From Anaerolineae bacterium (GTDB taxonomy: Bacteria > Chloroflexota > Anaerolineae > Aggregatilineales > Phototrophicaceae), in contig JAJEBY010000013.1 in the NCBI GenBank assembly GCA_022822305.1, positions 1-64,000 on the forward strand: 64,000 bases of DNA, read 5' to 3'. The notes beneath the pieces are model-generated. The model ran no database searches, was not told the DNA's origin, and was given only the letters and a program-made list of their open reading frames with translations. Within the stretch, counting starts at the first letter, position 1. The number at the start of each line of letters is the position of its first letter. The translations under genes and the position numbers were made by a program. Shown piece by piece: positions 17,130 through 25,543 of this stretch.

Positions 17130-17206
17130 ATAGAGGGCAAAATCTGATCTGTCAAATCGAATATTCATACTCGGCGCGGCGGGCGCGGCGCAACCGGGAG
17201 GCGAGC

Positions 17207-18052
17207 ATGCTCAAGGTCGATACCCACCAACATTTCTGGAATCTGGACGAGGTGGCTTACCCCTGGCTGATACCCGAATACGGGCCGATTTATCGCAATT
17301 TCGCGCCGGAGGAATTGGCGCCGCAGCTGGCGGCTTGCGGCGTCGACAAGACCGTCATCGTGCAAGCGATGGATTCTTACGCCGATACCGATTCCATGCT
17401 CAAGATCGCGGCGGAGCACGATTGGGTGGCGGCGGTGGTGGGCTGGATACCGCTGCACGATCCGGCGGAAGCGGCGCGCAAGCTGGACGAATATCAGCAG
17501 AATCCGTATTTCGTCGGCATGCGGCACCTGATCCACGAAGAGAGCAACGGCAACTGGGTGGTGCAGAAGCAGGTGATCGAGAGCCTGGGCATGCTGGCGG
17601 AGCGCGGTTTAACCTTTGATGTGGTGGCGGTCTTTCCCGGGCATCTCAAGCATGTGCCGACTTTGGCGGAGCAAGTGCCGGATCTGAAGATGGTCATCGA
17701 CCACCTGGCCAAGCCGCCCCTGGACGAAGCCGATCGCGCGGACTGGCGTGATCAGATGGCCGCCGCCGCCCAGAGCCCCAATGTTTACGCCAAGATATCG
17801 GGCTTGAATACGGCGACGTCCGACTTCGAGAATTGGACTTACGAAGACATCAAGCCGTCGATTGACTATTGCATCGAGCAATTCGGCGCCGAGCGGCTGA
17901 TGTTCGGCAGCGACTGGCCGGTGGCGGTGCTGGCCGGCGATTATGCCAAAGTCTGGGACGAGACCAGCAAAGCCATCGCCGATTTGAGCGAGGCGGAACG
18001 CGACGCTATCCTGGGCGGGACGGCAAATAGTTTCTATGGGTTGGGGTTGTAA
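17207..18052 (+). CDS. amidohydrolase 2 family, L-fuconolactonase-like
   Basis: A 281-residue TIM-barrel amidohydrolase. The N-terminal K-V-D-T-H-Q-H-F-W carries the H-x-H metal pair in the form usual for sugar lactonases, V-I-D-H-L-A-K-P gives a further histidine, and F-G-S-D-W-P-V supplies the catalytic aspartate near residue 235. Such enzymes open L-fucono- or L-rhamnono-lactone to the acid, the step before fuconate dehydratase. The ATG at 17207 is preceded by GGGAGG; the frame continues upstream through the operators and is not used there. Confidence 0.85.
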   Translation: MLKVDTHQHFWNLDEVAYPWLIPEYGPIYRNFAPEELAPQLAACGVDKTVIVQAMDSYADTDSMLKIAAEHDWVAAVVGWIPLHDPAEAARKLDEYQQNPYFVGMRHLIHEESNGNWVVQKQVIESLGMLAERGLTFDVVAVFPGHLKHVPTLAEQVPDLKMVIDHLAKPPLDEADRADWRDQMAAAAQSPNVYAKISGLNTATSDFENWTYEDIKPSIDYCIEQFGAERLMFGSDWPVAVLAGDYAKVWDETSKAIADLSEAERDAILGGTANSFYGLGL

Positions 18053-18283
18053 GGCTTGTTCGATAACTCATCACGCTTGCGCGTCAGCCTGCCCCACCCC
18101 CCGGCCCCGATGCATCAGGGAGGGGGAGCAATGTTGCGCGAAATCGCCAATAAATCCGTCATTTTCGCGCTGAGCGAGTCTGTTTCTTCCATCTATCGCA
18201 GGTAGATTCAAGTCATTTGCATGTGACTCTGCATTATCGGACAAGCCATGTAACGTCCAAATGCCGCGATTATGAAGCTGCAA
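18053..18283. repeat. intergenic repeat region after the lactonase gene
   Basis: It contains a C-rich/G-rich hairpin (about 18092-18129, CCCCACCCCCCGGCCCC ... GGGAGGGGGAGC) followed by AT-richer sequence with a GACAAGCC end like that of the 117-bp repeat. Probably acts as, or lies near, a transcription end. No convincing gene. Confidence 0.6.
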
Positions 18284-18523
18284 TCAAGCCATGCGGTCCA
18301 GTCTCTCAATCCGTCGCTCCGCGCTACTGAGTTTTTGGCAAACCTGGTTCAACTTATTCCTTAGCTCCCGGTTTTTGGAAGCGAGTTCAGAGAGCTTTTC
18401 ACGGTGCTCCATACGCAATTCGTGAATGGCTTCCCTCGTCTTGCTTTGGGAATCCCAAATCAGGAAGAAGAAAAAAGTGATGATAATGATGAGTACGAAT
18501 TCCTAAGAAAGTGTGATGTGCAT
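18284..18523 (-). pseudogene. small membrane/coiled-coil protein interrupted by an early amber codon
   Basis: From an ATG at 18523, with GAGGA upstream (GAGGATAGAAC), the frame reads M-H-I-T-L-S, then TAG (18505-18503), then continues in frame through a hydrophobic segment (V-L-I-I-I-I-T-F-F-F-F-L-I-W) and a charged heptad-like helix rich in E, L, K and R, to a TGA at 18284-18286. The ribosome site and coherent membrane-plus-coiled-coil design suggest a real gene of about 79 residues recently broken by a point mutation, or a sequencing error. Stop-codon readthrough is less likely. It resembles the protein at 5665-5940 in layout only. Confidence 0.5.
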
Positions 18524-18593
18524 GTTCTATCCTCATTTCTGTCGCTAGCCTGTCGCGAGCAAGTCAAGCGACGACAAGTGTCCTGACTGAATT

Positions 18594-19676
18594 CTACATT
18601 GCGGGAAGCGCCGTCCCGCCATTCGCGCTGGACGCATAGGCCGCTTCCACGGTGGCCATGGTCTCGATGGCATCGTCGACCGCGGTGGGCAGCGCGTCGG
18701 TCTCGCCGTTGGCGTAGCGCTGCAAGCTGGCCATGGCGCCGATGAAGGCTTCCGGGAACCAGGAACCGCTGATATCCAGGGATTGCCAGCTCGGCTCGGC
18801 GCCCTCCTCCAGCAGCACATATTCGAAGCGATCGGGCACGCCGTCCGGGTAGTTCATATTGAGCCCGGCGCGGATCTGGATGGCGCCCTTGCTGCCCTCG
18901 AACTTGACGTAGGATTGCTGCTTTTGGCTGCCATAGGCGTGGCTGTGATTGGTCATGACATTGACGCGTGGGTTATCACCATAATCCATGATGATCATCG
19001 AGCGCACGCCGCCTCGCAGATCGGGCGCGCTGGGATGGCTCATAGTCTTGGCGTAAACCGAACGCGGCGTGCCGCAGAACGAGCGCGCCAGATCCACGTA
19101 GTGGATACTGTGATAGAGGATTTCCACGCGCGGCAGCGGGAAGAGGAATCCCCACAATTGCCAGGGCGTATTGACTTGCATGCGCACTTCCAGGTCGTAT
19201 AGCTCGCCGAGCAAGCCCTGCTCGATCATATCGCGGGCGGCGATGATGAAAGGCGCGAATCGCAGCTGGAAGTTGATGGCGGCCACCAGCTCGCGCTCGC
19301 GGCAGACGGCCAGAATCTCGCGCGCTTGCGCCAGGTCGTCGCCCATAGGCTTTTGGATCAAGACGGCGCGGCCGCGCGGCAGCTCGCGCAGGATCTCGGT
19401 GATGGCATTGCCGGGCACGGCCACATCAAAGACGGCGTCGGCGGGCGAATCGACGATGGCCGCGTTCAGCGAATCGTAAATCACGGGCACGTCGAACTTG
19501 TCTTTCATCATGGCGGCGCGCTCGGCACTGAGATCGTAGCCGCCCGCGACCTGGAAGCCGGCGATTCGATAGGCCGGATAATGGGCGTCGTGCACGATGC
19601 CGCCCATGCCGATGCTGACGATGGGACGCGGGGTCTCCGGCAAGATGGCGTTTTGTCGAAATGTGAAATCTGGCAT
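18594..19676 (-). CDS. Gfo/Idh/MocA family NAD(P)-dependent oxidoreductase
   Basis: A 360-residue oxidoreductase. The N-terminal Rossmann fold has a modified nucleotide loop (S-I-G-M-G-G-I-V-H-D), then the E-K-P equivalent Q-K-P-M-G-D at about residue 110, and the substrate domain with an H-S-I-H-Y-V-D-L segment corresponding to the family's catalytic histidine region. Such enzymes oxidise sugars, inositols or their derivatives. Here it could supply the sugar-to-lactone dehydrogenase step of the oxidative pathway, but this is inference from position. GAGGAAAT lies upstream of the ATG. Confidence 0.85.
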   Translation of the reverse strand: MPDFTFRQNAILPETPRPIVSIGMGGIVHDAHYPAYRIAGFQVAGGYDLSAERAAMMKDKFDVPVIYDSLNAAIVDSPADAVFDVAVPGNAITEILRELPRGRAVLIQKPMGDDLAQAREILAVCRERELVAAINFQLRFAPFIIAARDMIEQGLLGELYDLEVRMQVNTPWQLWGFLFPLPRVEILYHSIHYVDLARSFCGTPRSVYAKTMSHPSAPDLRGGVRSMIIMDYGDNPRVNVMTNHSHAYGSQKQQSYVKFEGSKGAIQIRAGLNMNYPDGVPDRFEYVLLEEGAEPSWQSLDISGSWFPEAFIGAMASLQRYANGETDALPTAVDDAIETMATVEAAYASSANGGTALPAM

Positions 19677-19954
19677 TATTCAATTTCCTCGATTGGTTGA
19701 GACGGTCAACGCAGATTGGACTAGGGTGCGAGGTCGCATGTCAATTGTATCAGAATTGGAGCGAATGACTGCATCGTCCACAAGCACGCGCAAACGAATG
19801 TAGGGGAGACCTATCAGGTCGCCCGCCCACGTCCCCCTAAAACGCGCGCCAAATGCGCGGGTGGCGGTCATGGGGATGGGATTGAATCGGCGGACGAGCC
19901 AATGGCTCGCCCCTACAGTTTTCGCTGTTTGGCGTGATATTTGCCAGATTCAAT
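19677..19954. repeat. intergenic region with REP-like hairpins
   Basis: It has GTAGGGGAGACCTATCAGGT/CGCCC at about 19800-19826 and a GACGAGCCAATGGCTCGCCC hairpin near 19895-19914. The first 100 bases probably include the promoter of the minus-strand oxidoreductase gene. No gene seen. Confidence 0.7.
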
Positions 19955-20767
19955 TCAGGCGGAATCCAGCGTGAGCGCCGCGTCATCGGCCATGGTGGTC
20001 AAGCCGGCGCGTTCGTTGATTTGGCGGGCGCAATGTCGCAGGGCGGCGGCGACTTTGTGCGGCTCGCTGCTTTGGCGCGTGGCGGTGAGTTGAGTCACGG
20101 CCACCGCCGCCATCACGCCGACATCGGGGCTGCCCACCAGCACGGCGGTGTCTTTCATGCCGATGAAGGTTTCATCGACCGCGGTCGAGAGACCACTGCG
20201 CCGGATCGCGGCGATGCGCCGCCAAAACTGCTCGCGCTCGGCCGCGCGCATTTCCGCATAGTCGGGGGCATGCTCCAGCGTCGCTTCTATGCTGGCATCG
20301 GTCATCGCCGCCAGCAGCAGGCGCCCGGACACCGTGCGCGTCAGCGGATGGGTCGTGCCCACGGCGACCTTGATCGTCACGTTCTCCGGGCTTTCCACTT
20401 GCCCGACTACCAGGAGCTGCCGCTGGTCGACGACGCTGATATGGCAGGATTCGCGGATGGTCCAGGCCAATTCCCCCATCGGCAGTTTCGCCACTTGCAG
20501 CAGGTGATCGAGCGGCGAATGGCGATTGGCCAGTTCAAAGAGCTTGAGCGTCAGCATGTATTTGCCGGAGACATTGTCCTTGATGACGTATCCGCCTTCC
20601 GCCAGGCAATTCATGGTGCGGAAGAGTTGACTGGCGCTGTTGTCGGTCATGTCCGATATTTGCGAGAGCGAGAGCGGTTCCGATGCCTGCGCCAGCAATT
20701 CCAGCACCGCCAGCCCTTTTTCCAGAGCCGGGACGCTGTAGTTGGGCGCTGCCTTGTTCTCGCTCAT
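19955..20767 (-). CDS. IclR-family transcriptional regulator
   Basis: A 270-residue regulator. The N-terminal winged helix (A-L-E-K-G-L-A-V-L-E-L-L then L-S-L-S-Q-I-S-D-M-T, S-Q-L-F-R-T-M-N-C-L and G-Y-V-I) is followed by the C-terminal GAF-like effector domain (V-S-G-R-L-L-L-A-A-M and G-L-S-T-A-V-D-E-T). IclR proteins often bind as tetramers to paired sites in response to small acids. It lies 29 bases downstream of the MaoC gene, so it would be made from the promoter carrying operators 3a/3b. That makes it the best candidate to bind the paired TTTTGNNNGYAAAA palindromes and to regulate itself. The ATG at 20767 is preferred to upstream starts that overlap the MaoC gene. Confidence 0.9.
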   Translation of the reverse strand: MSENKAAPNYSVPALEKGLAVLELLAQASEPLSLSQISDMTDNSASQLFRTMNCLAEGGYVIKDNVSGKYMLTLKLFELANRHSPLDHLLQVAKLPMGELAWTIRESCHISVVDQRQLLVVGQVESPENVTIKVAVGTTHPLTRTVSGRLLLAAMTDASIEATLEHAPDYAEMRAAEREQFWRRIAAIRRSGLSTAVDETFIGMKDTAVLVGSPDVGVMAAVAVTQLTATRQSSEPHKVAAALRHCARQINERAGLTTMADDAALTLDSA

Positions 20768-20796
20768 TTCAGCCGCCGCGACTCGACGATCAAGCG

Positions 20797-21252
20797 CTAG
20801 CTCTCGACCGCGCTCTTGCGCTGCGCCAGATACAGATGCTGGCAAGCCAGCACCACCTTATCGTGCTGGTTGATCACCTCGACCTGCTCAATGACATAAC
20901 CGAGCTCCGGCCGCTTGGGATAATCGCGCTTTTCGGTGATGGTGCATTTGACGCGGATGGTATCGCCGATGAAGACGGGACGGATGAAGCGCACGCGATC
21001 GTAGCCGTATGAGAAGGCGACCGGATTGATTTCACTGGCGGTCATACCGACGCCGACGCTGAGGATCAAGGTGCCATGGGCGACGCGCTCCTTGAATTCC
21101 TGGGTTTTGACCCACTCGGCATCCATGTGATGGGGGAAGAAATCGCCGGTCTGCCCGGCGTGCAAGACGATATCCGCCTCGGTGATAGTACGGCCGATGG
21201 TCTCGCGCGTGAAGCCGATTTCGTATTCTTCAAAGTAAGTGGTTTTGATCAT
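20797..21252 (-). CDS. MaoC family dehydratase/hydratase
   Basis: A 151-residue hot-dog-fold protein beginning [13 protein letters not shown]. The hydratase motif is intact: [10 protein letters not shown] supplies the Asp/His pair, and V-A-H-G-T-L follows. It would hydrate or dehydrate an acyl-CoA, plausibly one made by the CoA-transferase at 15865-17013, which stands next to the related but dyad-less paralogue at 15346-15855. The ATG at 21252 follows GGAAAAG; the frame is open far upstream through the operator region and is not used there. It is the first gene of a unit with the IclR regulator. Confidence 0.88.
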   Translation of the reverse strand: MIKTTYFEEYEIGFTRETIGRTITEADIVLHAGQTGDFFPHHMDAEWVKTQEFKERVAHGTLILSVGVGMTASEINPVAFSYGYDRVRFIRPVFIGDTIRVKCTITEKRDYPKRPELGYVIEQVEVINQHDKVVLACQHLYLAQRKSAVES

Positions 21253-21286
21253 GGACTTTTCCAATTGTGTGGATGGGCGGAAGCGG

Positions 21287-21315
21287 TTGACAAGGCTTGA
21301 CCCGCTCATTATATT
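21287..21315 (+). promoter_or_regulatory. sigma-70-type promoter of the 21394 gene
   Basis: TTGACA (21287-21292), a 17-base spacer and TATATT (21310-21315), close to consensus. The start point would fall near 21322, inside palindrome 3a. On the opposite strand the same place reads TATAAT (21313-21308), a -10 box for the MaoC-IclR unit. Confidence 0.65.
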
Positions 21316-21327
21316 TTGCAGATAAAA
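21314..21327. promoter_or_regulatory. operator palindrome 3a
   Basis: TTTTGCAGATAAAA, the least symmetric of the six sites but at the same 19-base distance from its partner 3b as in the other two pairs. Confidence 0.7.
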
Positions 21328-21332
21328 CTGAT

Positions 21333-21346
21333 TTTTGCAAGCAAAA
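21333..21346. promoter_or_regulatory. operator palindrome 3b
   Basis: TTTTGCAAGCAAAA, a 14-bp palindrome of the shared consensus. The pair 3a/3b covers the start point of the plus-strand promoter and the -35 side of the minus-strand one. Confidence 0.8.
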
Positions 21347-21393
21347 CTGACATGGCGATCATCGCGCGGCGGGATGATCCGGAGGAGACTGGA

Positions 21394-22548
21394 ATGGCTA
21401 AAAGGCAATTGCGAGGCATCACCTGGAATCATTCGCGCGGCTACGTCTCGGTGGCGGCGACGGCGCAGCGCTTCTGTGAGCTGCACCCCGATGTCGACAT
21501 CCTCTGGGACAAGCGCTCGCTGCAAGAATTTGCTGATGCGCCGATTCAAGGCTTGGCGGAGCAATACGACCTGTTGGTGATTGATCATCCCTGGGCCGGA
21601 TTTGCCGCGCACAGCGAGGTGTTGGTCTCGCTGGGCGAGCTGCTGCCGACGGACTACCTGGCGGATCAAGCGGCTAATTCTGTCGGGCAGTCGCACCCCA
21701 GTTACATTTTCGATGGCGTGCAATGCGCGCTGGCGATTGACGCCGCCACGCCGGTCGCGTCTTATCGTCCCGATTTGCTGGAGCGCTATGGATTGGAGCA
21801 GCCGCAGACTTTTTCGGAATTGTTGGCGCTGGCGCGGCAGGGGCGTGTGATCATGCCCGGCATCGAGATCGATACGCTGATGAATTTCTACATGCTCTGC
21901 GCCACGCAGGGTCAGCCGCCATTCGTCGATGATGAATGGGCCGTGTCAGATGAGATGAGCCTGCAGGCGCTGGAGCAATTGCGCGAGCTGGCGGGGTTGT
22001 GTCCGCGCGAGATTTTCGGGTGGAATCCCATCGCCGTCTATGAGGCGCTGTCGAGGCGCGATGACTATGTCTATTGTCCCTTTGCCTATGGCTATTCCAA
22101 TTATTCGCGCCCGGGCTACTCGGCGAATATTTTGGTCTTTGACGACATGGTCGCGATCGAGGGACATGGCCGCTGCCAGAGCACGCTGGGCGGCACGGGG
22201 CTGGCGATATCAACCGGTTGCCGGCATTTGCAGATCGCGCGCGATTATGCCCTGTTCACCGCCAGCCCGATTGTGCAGCGCACGATCTTCTTCGAGAACG
22301 GCGGCCAGCCCGGGCATCGCGGCGCCTGGGTTGATGACGAAGTCAATCGCCGCAGCAGCAACTATTTCCGCAATACGCTGCCGGCATTGGATCGCGCCTA
22401 TCTGCGGCCGCGTTTCCCCGGTTATCTGCATTTTCAGGATCACGGCGGCGCGCCCATCCGCGACTATCTGATGAACGGCGGCGATGCCAAGGCCGTGCTG
22501 GCGAAACTGAAGCGTTTGTTCGTGGACGCCAAGGCCTTGTACGTGTAA
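21394..22548 (+). CDS. binding-protein-like (family 1 SBP) protein without signal peptide
   Basis: A 384-residue protein that opens [17 protein letters not shown] and runs straight into the first strand of a family 1 solute-binding fold. Later features such as [20 protein letters not shown] and G-T-G-L-A-I-S look like the ligand-facing parts of that fold. There is no hydrophobic leader or lipobox, while all the other binding proteins here have obvious ones. GGAGGAG precedes the ATG; the frame extends upstream only into the operator region. It should therefore stay in the cytoplasm, perhaps as a sensor, carrier or repurposed enzyme. No permease is adjacent. It is under the 3a/3b operators. Confidence 0.75.
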   Translation: MAKRQLRGITWNHSRGYVSVAATAQRFCELHPDVDILWDKRSLQEFADAPIQGLAEQYDLLVIDHPWAGFAAHSEVLVSLGELLPTDYLADQAANSVGQSHPSYIFDGVQCALAIDAATPVASYRPDLLERYGLEQPQTFSELLALARQGRVIMPGIEIDTLMNFYMLCATQGQPPFVDDEWAVSDEMSLQALEQLRELAGLCPREIFGWNPIAVYEALSRRDDYVYCPFAYGYSNYSRPGYSANILVFDDMVAIEGHGRCQSTLGGTGLAISTGCRHLQIARDYALFTASPIVQRTIFFENGGQPGHRGAWVDDEVNRRSSNYFRNTLPALDRAYLRPRFPGYLHFQDHGGAPIRDYLMNGGDAKAVLAKLKRLFVDAKALYV

Positions 22549-22591
22549 GTGTGGTGGCTGGCCGACCGCCACAGGTAGAATCGTAAATCAC

Positions 22592-22616
22592 CACAGAGGC
22601 ACAGAGCACAGAGAAT
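22592..22616. repeat. short dispersed motif CCACAGAGGCACAGAG
   Basis: CACCACAGAGGCACAGAGCA lies in the gap between two genes; a similar AACCACAGAGGGCACAGAGG occurs at about 50355-50375. This kind of motif recurs between genes in many genomes and has no assigned role. Confidence 0.5.
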
Positions 22617-22624
22617 AAGGTGAC

Positions 22625-23413
22625 TCACTCGTCGATGTGATCGGTGAAGCGGCTGAGCGCGGCGGCCCAGAGCTGCTGGATATCGTCGTCGGTATCCGTG
22701 CCGCCGGTGTTCAAAATTGAGACATCTTTTTCGTCGATGACGCGGAAAGTTTTGTCGGCGACCGATTCGCAGCGGGTGGCGATGGCCTGGAAGATGCCTT
22801 GGCCGATGAGGACATGCCCCAGATCGTTCAAGTGGGCCGCATCGATATGCAGCAGCCAATCCGCGCCGCCCATGATCTGCTGGGCATCGGCGAAGATCGC
22901 GCCGTGTTTTTCCGCCACCAGCTTGATCGCCAAATTATAGGCCTTTGAGATATCGTAGCTCCAGCGGGTCCAGGTGGGGTAAACTTCGGGATCGTTGGCG
23001 CCGACGCCGTAGGTCTGATGATAGGCGCCCAGCAAGACCACCAGCGCGCCGGTCCCCGCTTGAATGTCGCTGACAATCGTTTCCAGATCTTCAACGTATT
23101 CCTGCAGGGGCATGCCGGAACGCATATCGTTGAGGCCCTCGGCGATGATCACCAGATCCGGCGCTAGATCAATACAGTGCTGCTGATAGCGTTCGAGCAA
23201 GCTGGGTTTGGCGGATTCTCCGTAACCCGGGCAGCGCGGCGAGATCACGCCGGCCGGCAAGCCGCGATTGAAGACTTCCAGCGGCTCGTCCTGGAATTTG
23301 CGCAGCAAGTCCGCCACCACCTGATTCCATTCGTTTTCCGGTTCGGCGGCGCACATGCCATAAGCGATGCTGTCGCCCAGCACCACCAATTTGCGGAAAG
23401 GACCGTGTTCCAT
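22625..23413 (-). CDS. SGNH/GDSL-family hydrolase (tandem copy 2)
   Basis: A 262-residue cytosolic hydrolase. Block I is V-L-G-D-S-I-A-Y-G with the catalytic serine near residue 15, block III is A-E-G-L-N-D-M-R, and block V is D-A-A-H-L-N-D-L-G-H with the Asp/His pair. Such enzymes remove acyl or acetyl groups from sugars and other substrates. It is about 60% similar by eye to the gene immediately upstream (23437-24228); both end in an unusual V-S-I-L-N-T-G-G-T-D-T-D motif, so the two arose by tandem duplication. No signal peptide. Confidence 0.85.
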   Translation of the reverse strand: MEHGPFRKLVVLGDSIAYGMCAAEPENEWNQVVADLLRKFQDEPLEVFNRGLPAGVISPRCPGYGESAKPSLLERYQQHCIDLAPDLVIIAEGLNDMRSGMPLQEYVEDLETIVSDIQAGTGALVVLLGAYHQTYGVGANDPEVYPTWTRWSYDISKAYNLAIKLVAEKHGAIFADAQQIMGGADWLLHIDAAHLNDLGHVLIGQGIFQAIATRCESVADKTFRVIDEKDVSILNTGGTDTDDDIQQLWAAALSRFTDHIDE

Positions 23414-23436
23414 TTGTTTACCCTCGTCGCTCGTTT

Positions 23437-24228
23437 TCAGTCGTCAAACTCGATGGTGAATCGCTCCAGGGCGGCGTTCCAGAGTTCGCGGATTTCTTCG
23501 TCGGTATCTGTGCCGCCGGTGTTGAGGATGCTGACGTCTTCTTCATCCATGACGCGCATGGTTTTGTCGGCGACGCCGGCGCAATGGTTGGCGATCACCT
23601 GAAAGATGGCGTTGCCCATCAGCACCTGGCCCAGATCATTGAGATGGCAGCAATCGCTGTGCAAGACCCAATCGGCGCCATTGAAGACCGCCCGCGCATC
23701 GACATAGAGCGCGCCCAGCTTGGCCGCCAGCAAGCCGATGGCGTGGTTGTAAGCCGCCGATTCCAGGTCGTTCCACTTGGCCCAGGTCGGGTAGAGATTG
23801 GGATCATTGACGCCGCGCCCGTGGATCTGGTGATACATGCCGGGCAGGACGATCAACGCGCCGGTCTGCGCCTGAATATCGCGCGCGATCGTTTCCAGAT
23901 CGGCCAGGTAATCTTGCAGGGGCATCCCGGCGCGCATGTCGTTCAAGCTTTGCGCGATCACGACCAGGTCCGGATTCAAGTCGATGCAGTGACGTTGATA
24001 GCGTTCGAGCAAGCTGGGCTTGGCGGAATCGGCGTAGCCCGGGCAGCGCGGCGAAATGACTTCTGCCGGCAGCCCGCGATTGAAGATCTGCAGCGGCTCG
24101 TCTTGGAAATGTCGCAGCCAATTGGCCAGCACTTGATTCCATTCGTTGCGCGCTTCGTGGGCGCACATGCCATAGGAATTGCTGTCGCCCAGGATGACCA
24201 GGCGGCGGAAGGGTCCACGGTTGGGCAT
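23437..24228 (-). CDS. SGNH/GDSL-family hydrolase (tandem copy 1)
   Basis: A 263-residue paralogue of 22625-23413 with V-I-L-G-D-S-N-S-Y-G, A-Q-S-L-N-D-M-R (the glycine of block III is serine) and D-C-C-H-L-N-D-L-G-Q. The ATG at 24228 follows AGGAGCG; the upstream frame is translated repeat. It lies 23 bases upstream of its paralogue and downstream of the ribose-type transporter, so it may process an acylated sugar brought in by that system; this is inference. Confidence 0.85.
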   Translation of the reverse strand: MPNRGPFRRLVILGDSNSYGMCAHEARNEWNQVLANWLRHFQDEPLQIFNRGLPAEVISPRCPGYADSAKPSLLERYQRHCIDLNPDLVVIAQSLNDMRAGMPLQDYLADLETIARDIQAQTGALIVLPGMYHQIHGRGVNDPNLYPTWAKWNDLESAAYNHAIGLLAAKLGALYVDARAVFNGADWVLHSDCCHLNDLGQVLMGNAIFQVIANHCAGVADKTMRVMDEEDVSILNTGGTDTDEEIRELWNAALERFTIEFDD

Positions 24229-24270
24229 GATTGCGCTCCTGATTGCTCGCCGCTGCGGTTTGCGTGTTAT

Positions 24271-24376
24271 GGCGGGCGACCCACCGGGTCGCCCGTACAT
24301 CAGTTTTGCATAGGTCGGCGGCCAAAATGTGACCGCAACGTAGTTTCAACGGCGGGCGACCGGATAGGTCGCCCCT
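24271..24376. repeat. two REP-like hairpins
   Basis: GGGCGACCCACCGGGTCGCC (about 24274-24297) and GGGCGACCGGATAGGTCGCC (about 24354-24375) fill the gap between the binding-protein and hydrolase genes. The second keeps the arms but has a different loop and one mismatch. Confidence 0.85.
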
Positions 24377-24381
24377 GCGGC

Positions 24382-25461
24382 TTACCACTCGCCTTCGAAG
24401 TTGTCGACGTTGTCGGCGGTCACGATGGGCCGCGGCAAGATGATCTCGGTCGGGATTTCAGCGCCTTCGATATGGGCGACCAAGGCTTTCGAGCAGACAT
24501 AACCGGCCGCGCGCGGGGAATCGAATACGCTGCCATAAAGCTCGCCGTTGGCGATGGATTCCAAGCCTTCCACGCTGCCGCCGATGCCGATCACGCGCAC
24601 CTCGCCCAGCATATCGGCATCGCGCAAGGCTGATACGGCGCCGATGGCCATATTGTCGTCATGCGCGTAGATGACATCGACATCGGGATAGGCTTGAATG
24701 AAGTTTTCGGCCACGGCCAAAGCGTCTTCACGCGTCCAGTTGCCCGGCTGGGAGGCGACGATTTCGATGGCGGGATTCGCTTCCAGCGCCTCGAGGAATC
24801 CTTCCGAGCGCTCGATGGATGCCTGGAAGCCGGCCGCGCCTTCAATGATGGCGACTTGACCGCCGTCGGGCAGGATTTCCAGCACAAATTGCGCCACGTT
24901 CCAGCCGGTCTGTACTTCGTCTACGCCGATCAAGCTGACGCTGCCTTCGTAATTTTCCCGCGGCGGACCGCCAAGGTCGTTCCAGCAGGTCAGCACCGGT
25001 ATCCCGGCCGCCACCGCCGATTCCAGCTGCGGGATGACCGCTTCGGCATCCAGCGCCACCAGCACGATGCCGTCCGGTTCCTGAGCGATGATGTCTTCCA
25101 GTTGGGTGATCTGCTTCTGAACATCGAATTGAGCATCGGTCAAAATCTGCTCGAAGCCCATGTCTTCGGCCGCTTGATCATGACCTTCCACCATCGCGAC
25201 CACGAAGGGGAAGTTGTTGCCGATCTGGGAGACGCCGATCAGGTAGCTGTCGGTGGTCTCGTAAGGCGCCATGACGGGCATGCCGTTGTCGTCCAATTCA
25301 TAGAGGAAGGACAGATCGACTTCTTCTTCCATCATCTCTTCGTCCATCATTTCTTCGTCTTCGCCGCCGTCATCGTCTTGGGCGAAGATGCCGCCGGGCA
25401 GCAGAATAAGCGGGACGAATACACAGATAGCGCAAGCGAGCAAGAATTTACGCAGATTCAT
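24382..25461 (-). CDS. ribose-type (CUT2) sugar-binding protein
   Basis: A 359-residue exported type 1 periplasmic-binding fold. The signal peptide ends at G-I-F-A-Q-D and is followed by an unusually acidic, methionine-containing linker (residues about 28-48, blocks of D/E with M-M pairs), which probably forms a flexible tether. The core shows I-G-V-S-Q-I-G-N-N-F-P-F, G-I-P-V-L-T-C-W-N-D and Y-A-H-D-D-N-M-A-I-G-A, all ligand-contact positions in RbsB-like proteins. AGGAGA precedes the ATG. It is cotranscribed with the permease and ATPase upstream in the order ATPase, permease, binding protein. Confidence 0.9.
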   Translation of the reverse strand: MNLRKFLLACAICVFVPLILLPGGIFAQDDDGGEDEEMMDEEMMEEEVDLSFLYELDDNGMPVMAPYETTDSYLIGVSQIGNNFPFVVAMVEGHDQAAEDMGFEQILTDAQFDVQKQITQLEDIIAQEPDGIVLVALDAEAVIPQLESAVAAGIPVLTCWNDLGGPPRENYEGSVSLIGVDEVQTGWNVAQFVLEILPDGGQVAIIEGAAGFQASIERSEGFLEALEANPAIEIVASQPGNWTREDALAVAENFIQAYPDVDVIYAHDDNMAIGAVSALRDADMLGEVRVIGIGGSVEGLESIANGELYGSVFDSPRAAGYVCSKALVAHIEGAEIPTEIILPRPIVTADNVDNFEGEW

Positions 25462-25543
25462 GATACTTTCTCCTATAGATTGTTACTGCTAACATTTCTC
25501 TTCGTGAACCTAGCGATGTTGTCGATAAGCCCTCCTTCGTCGT

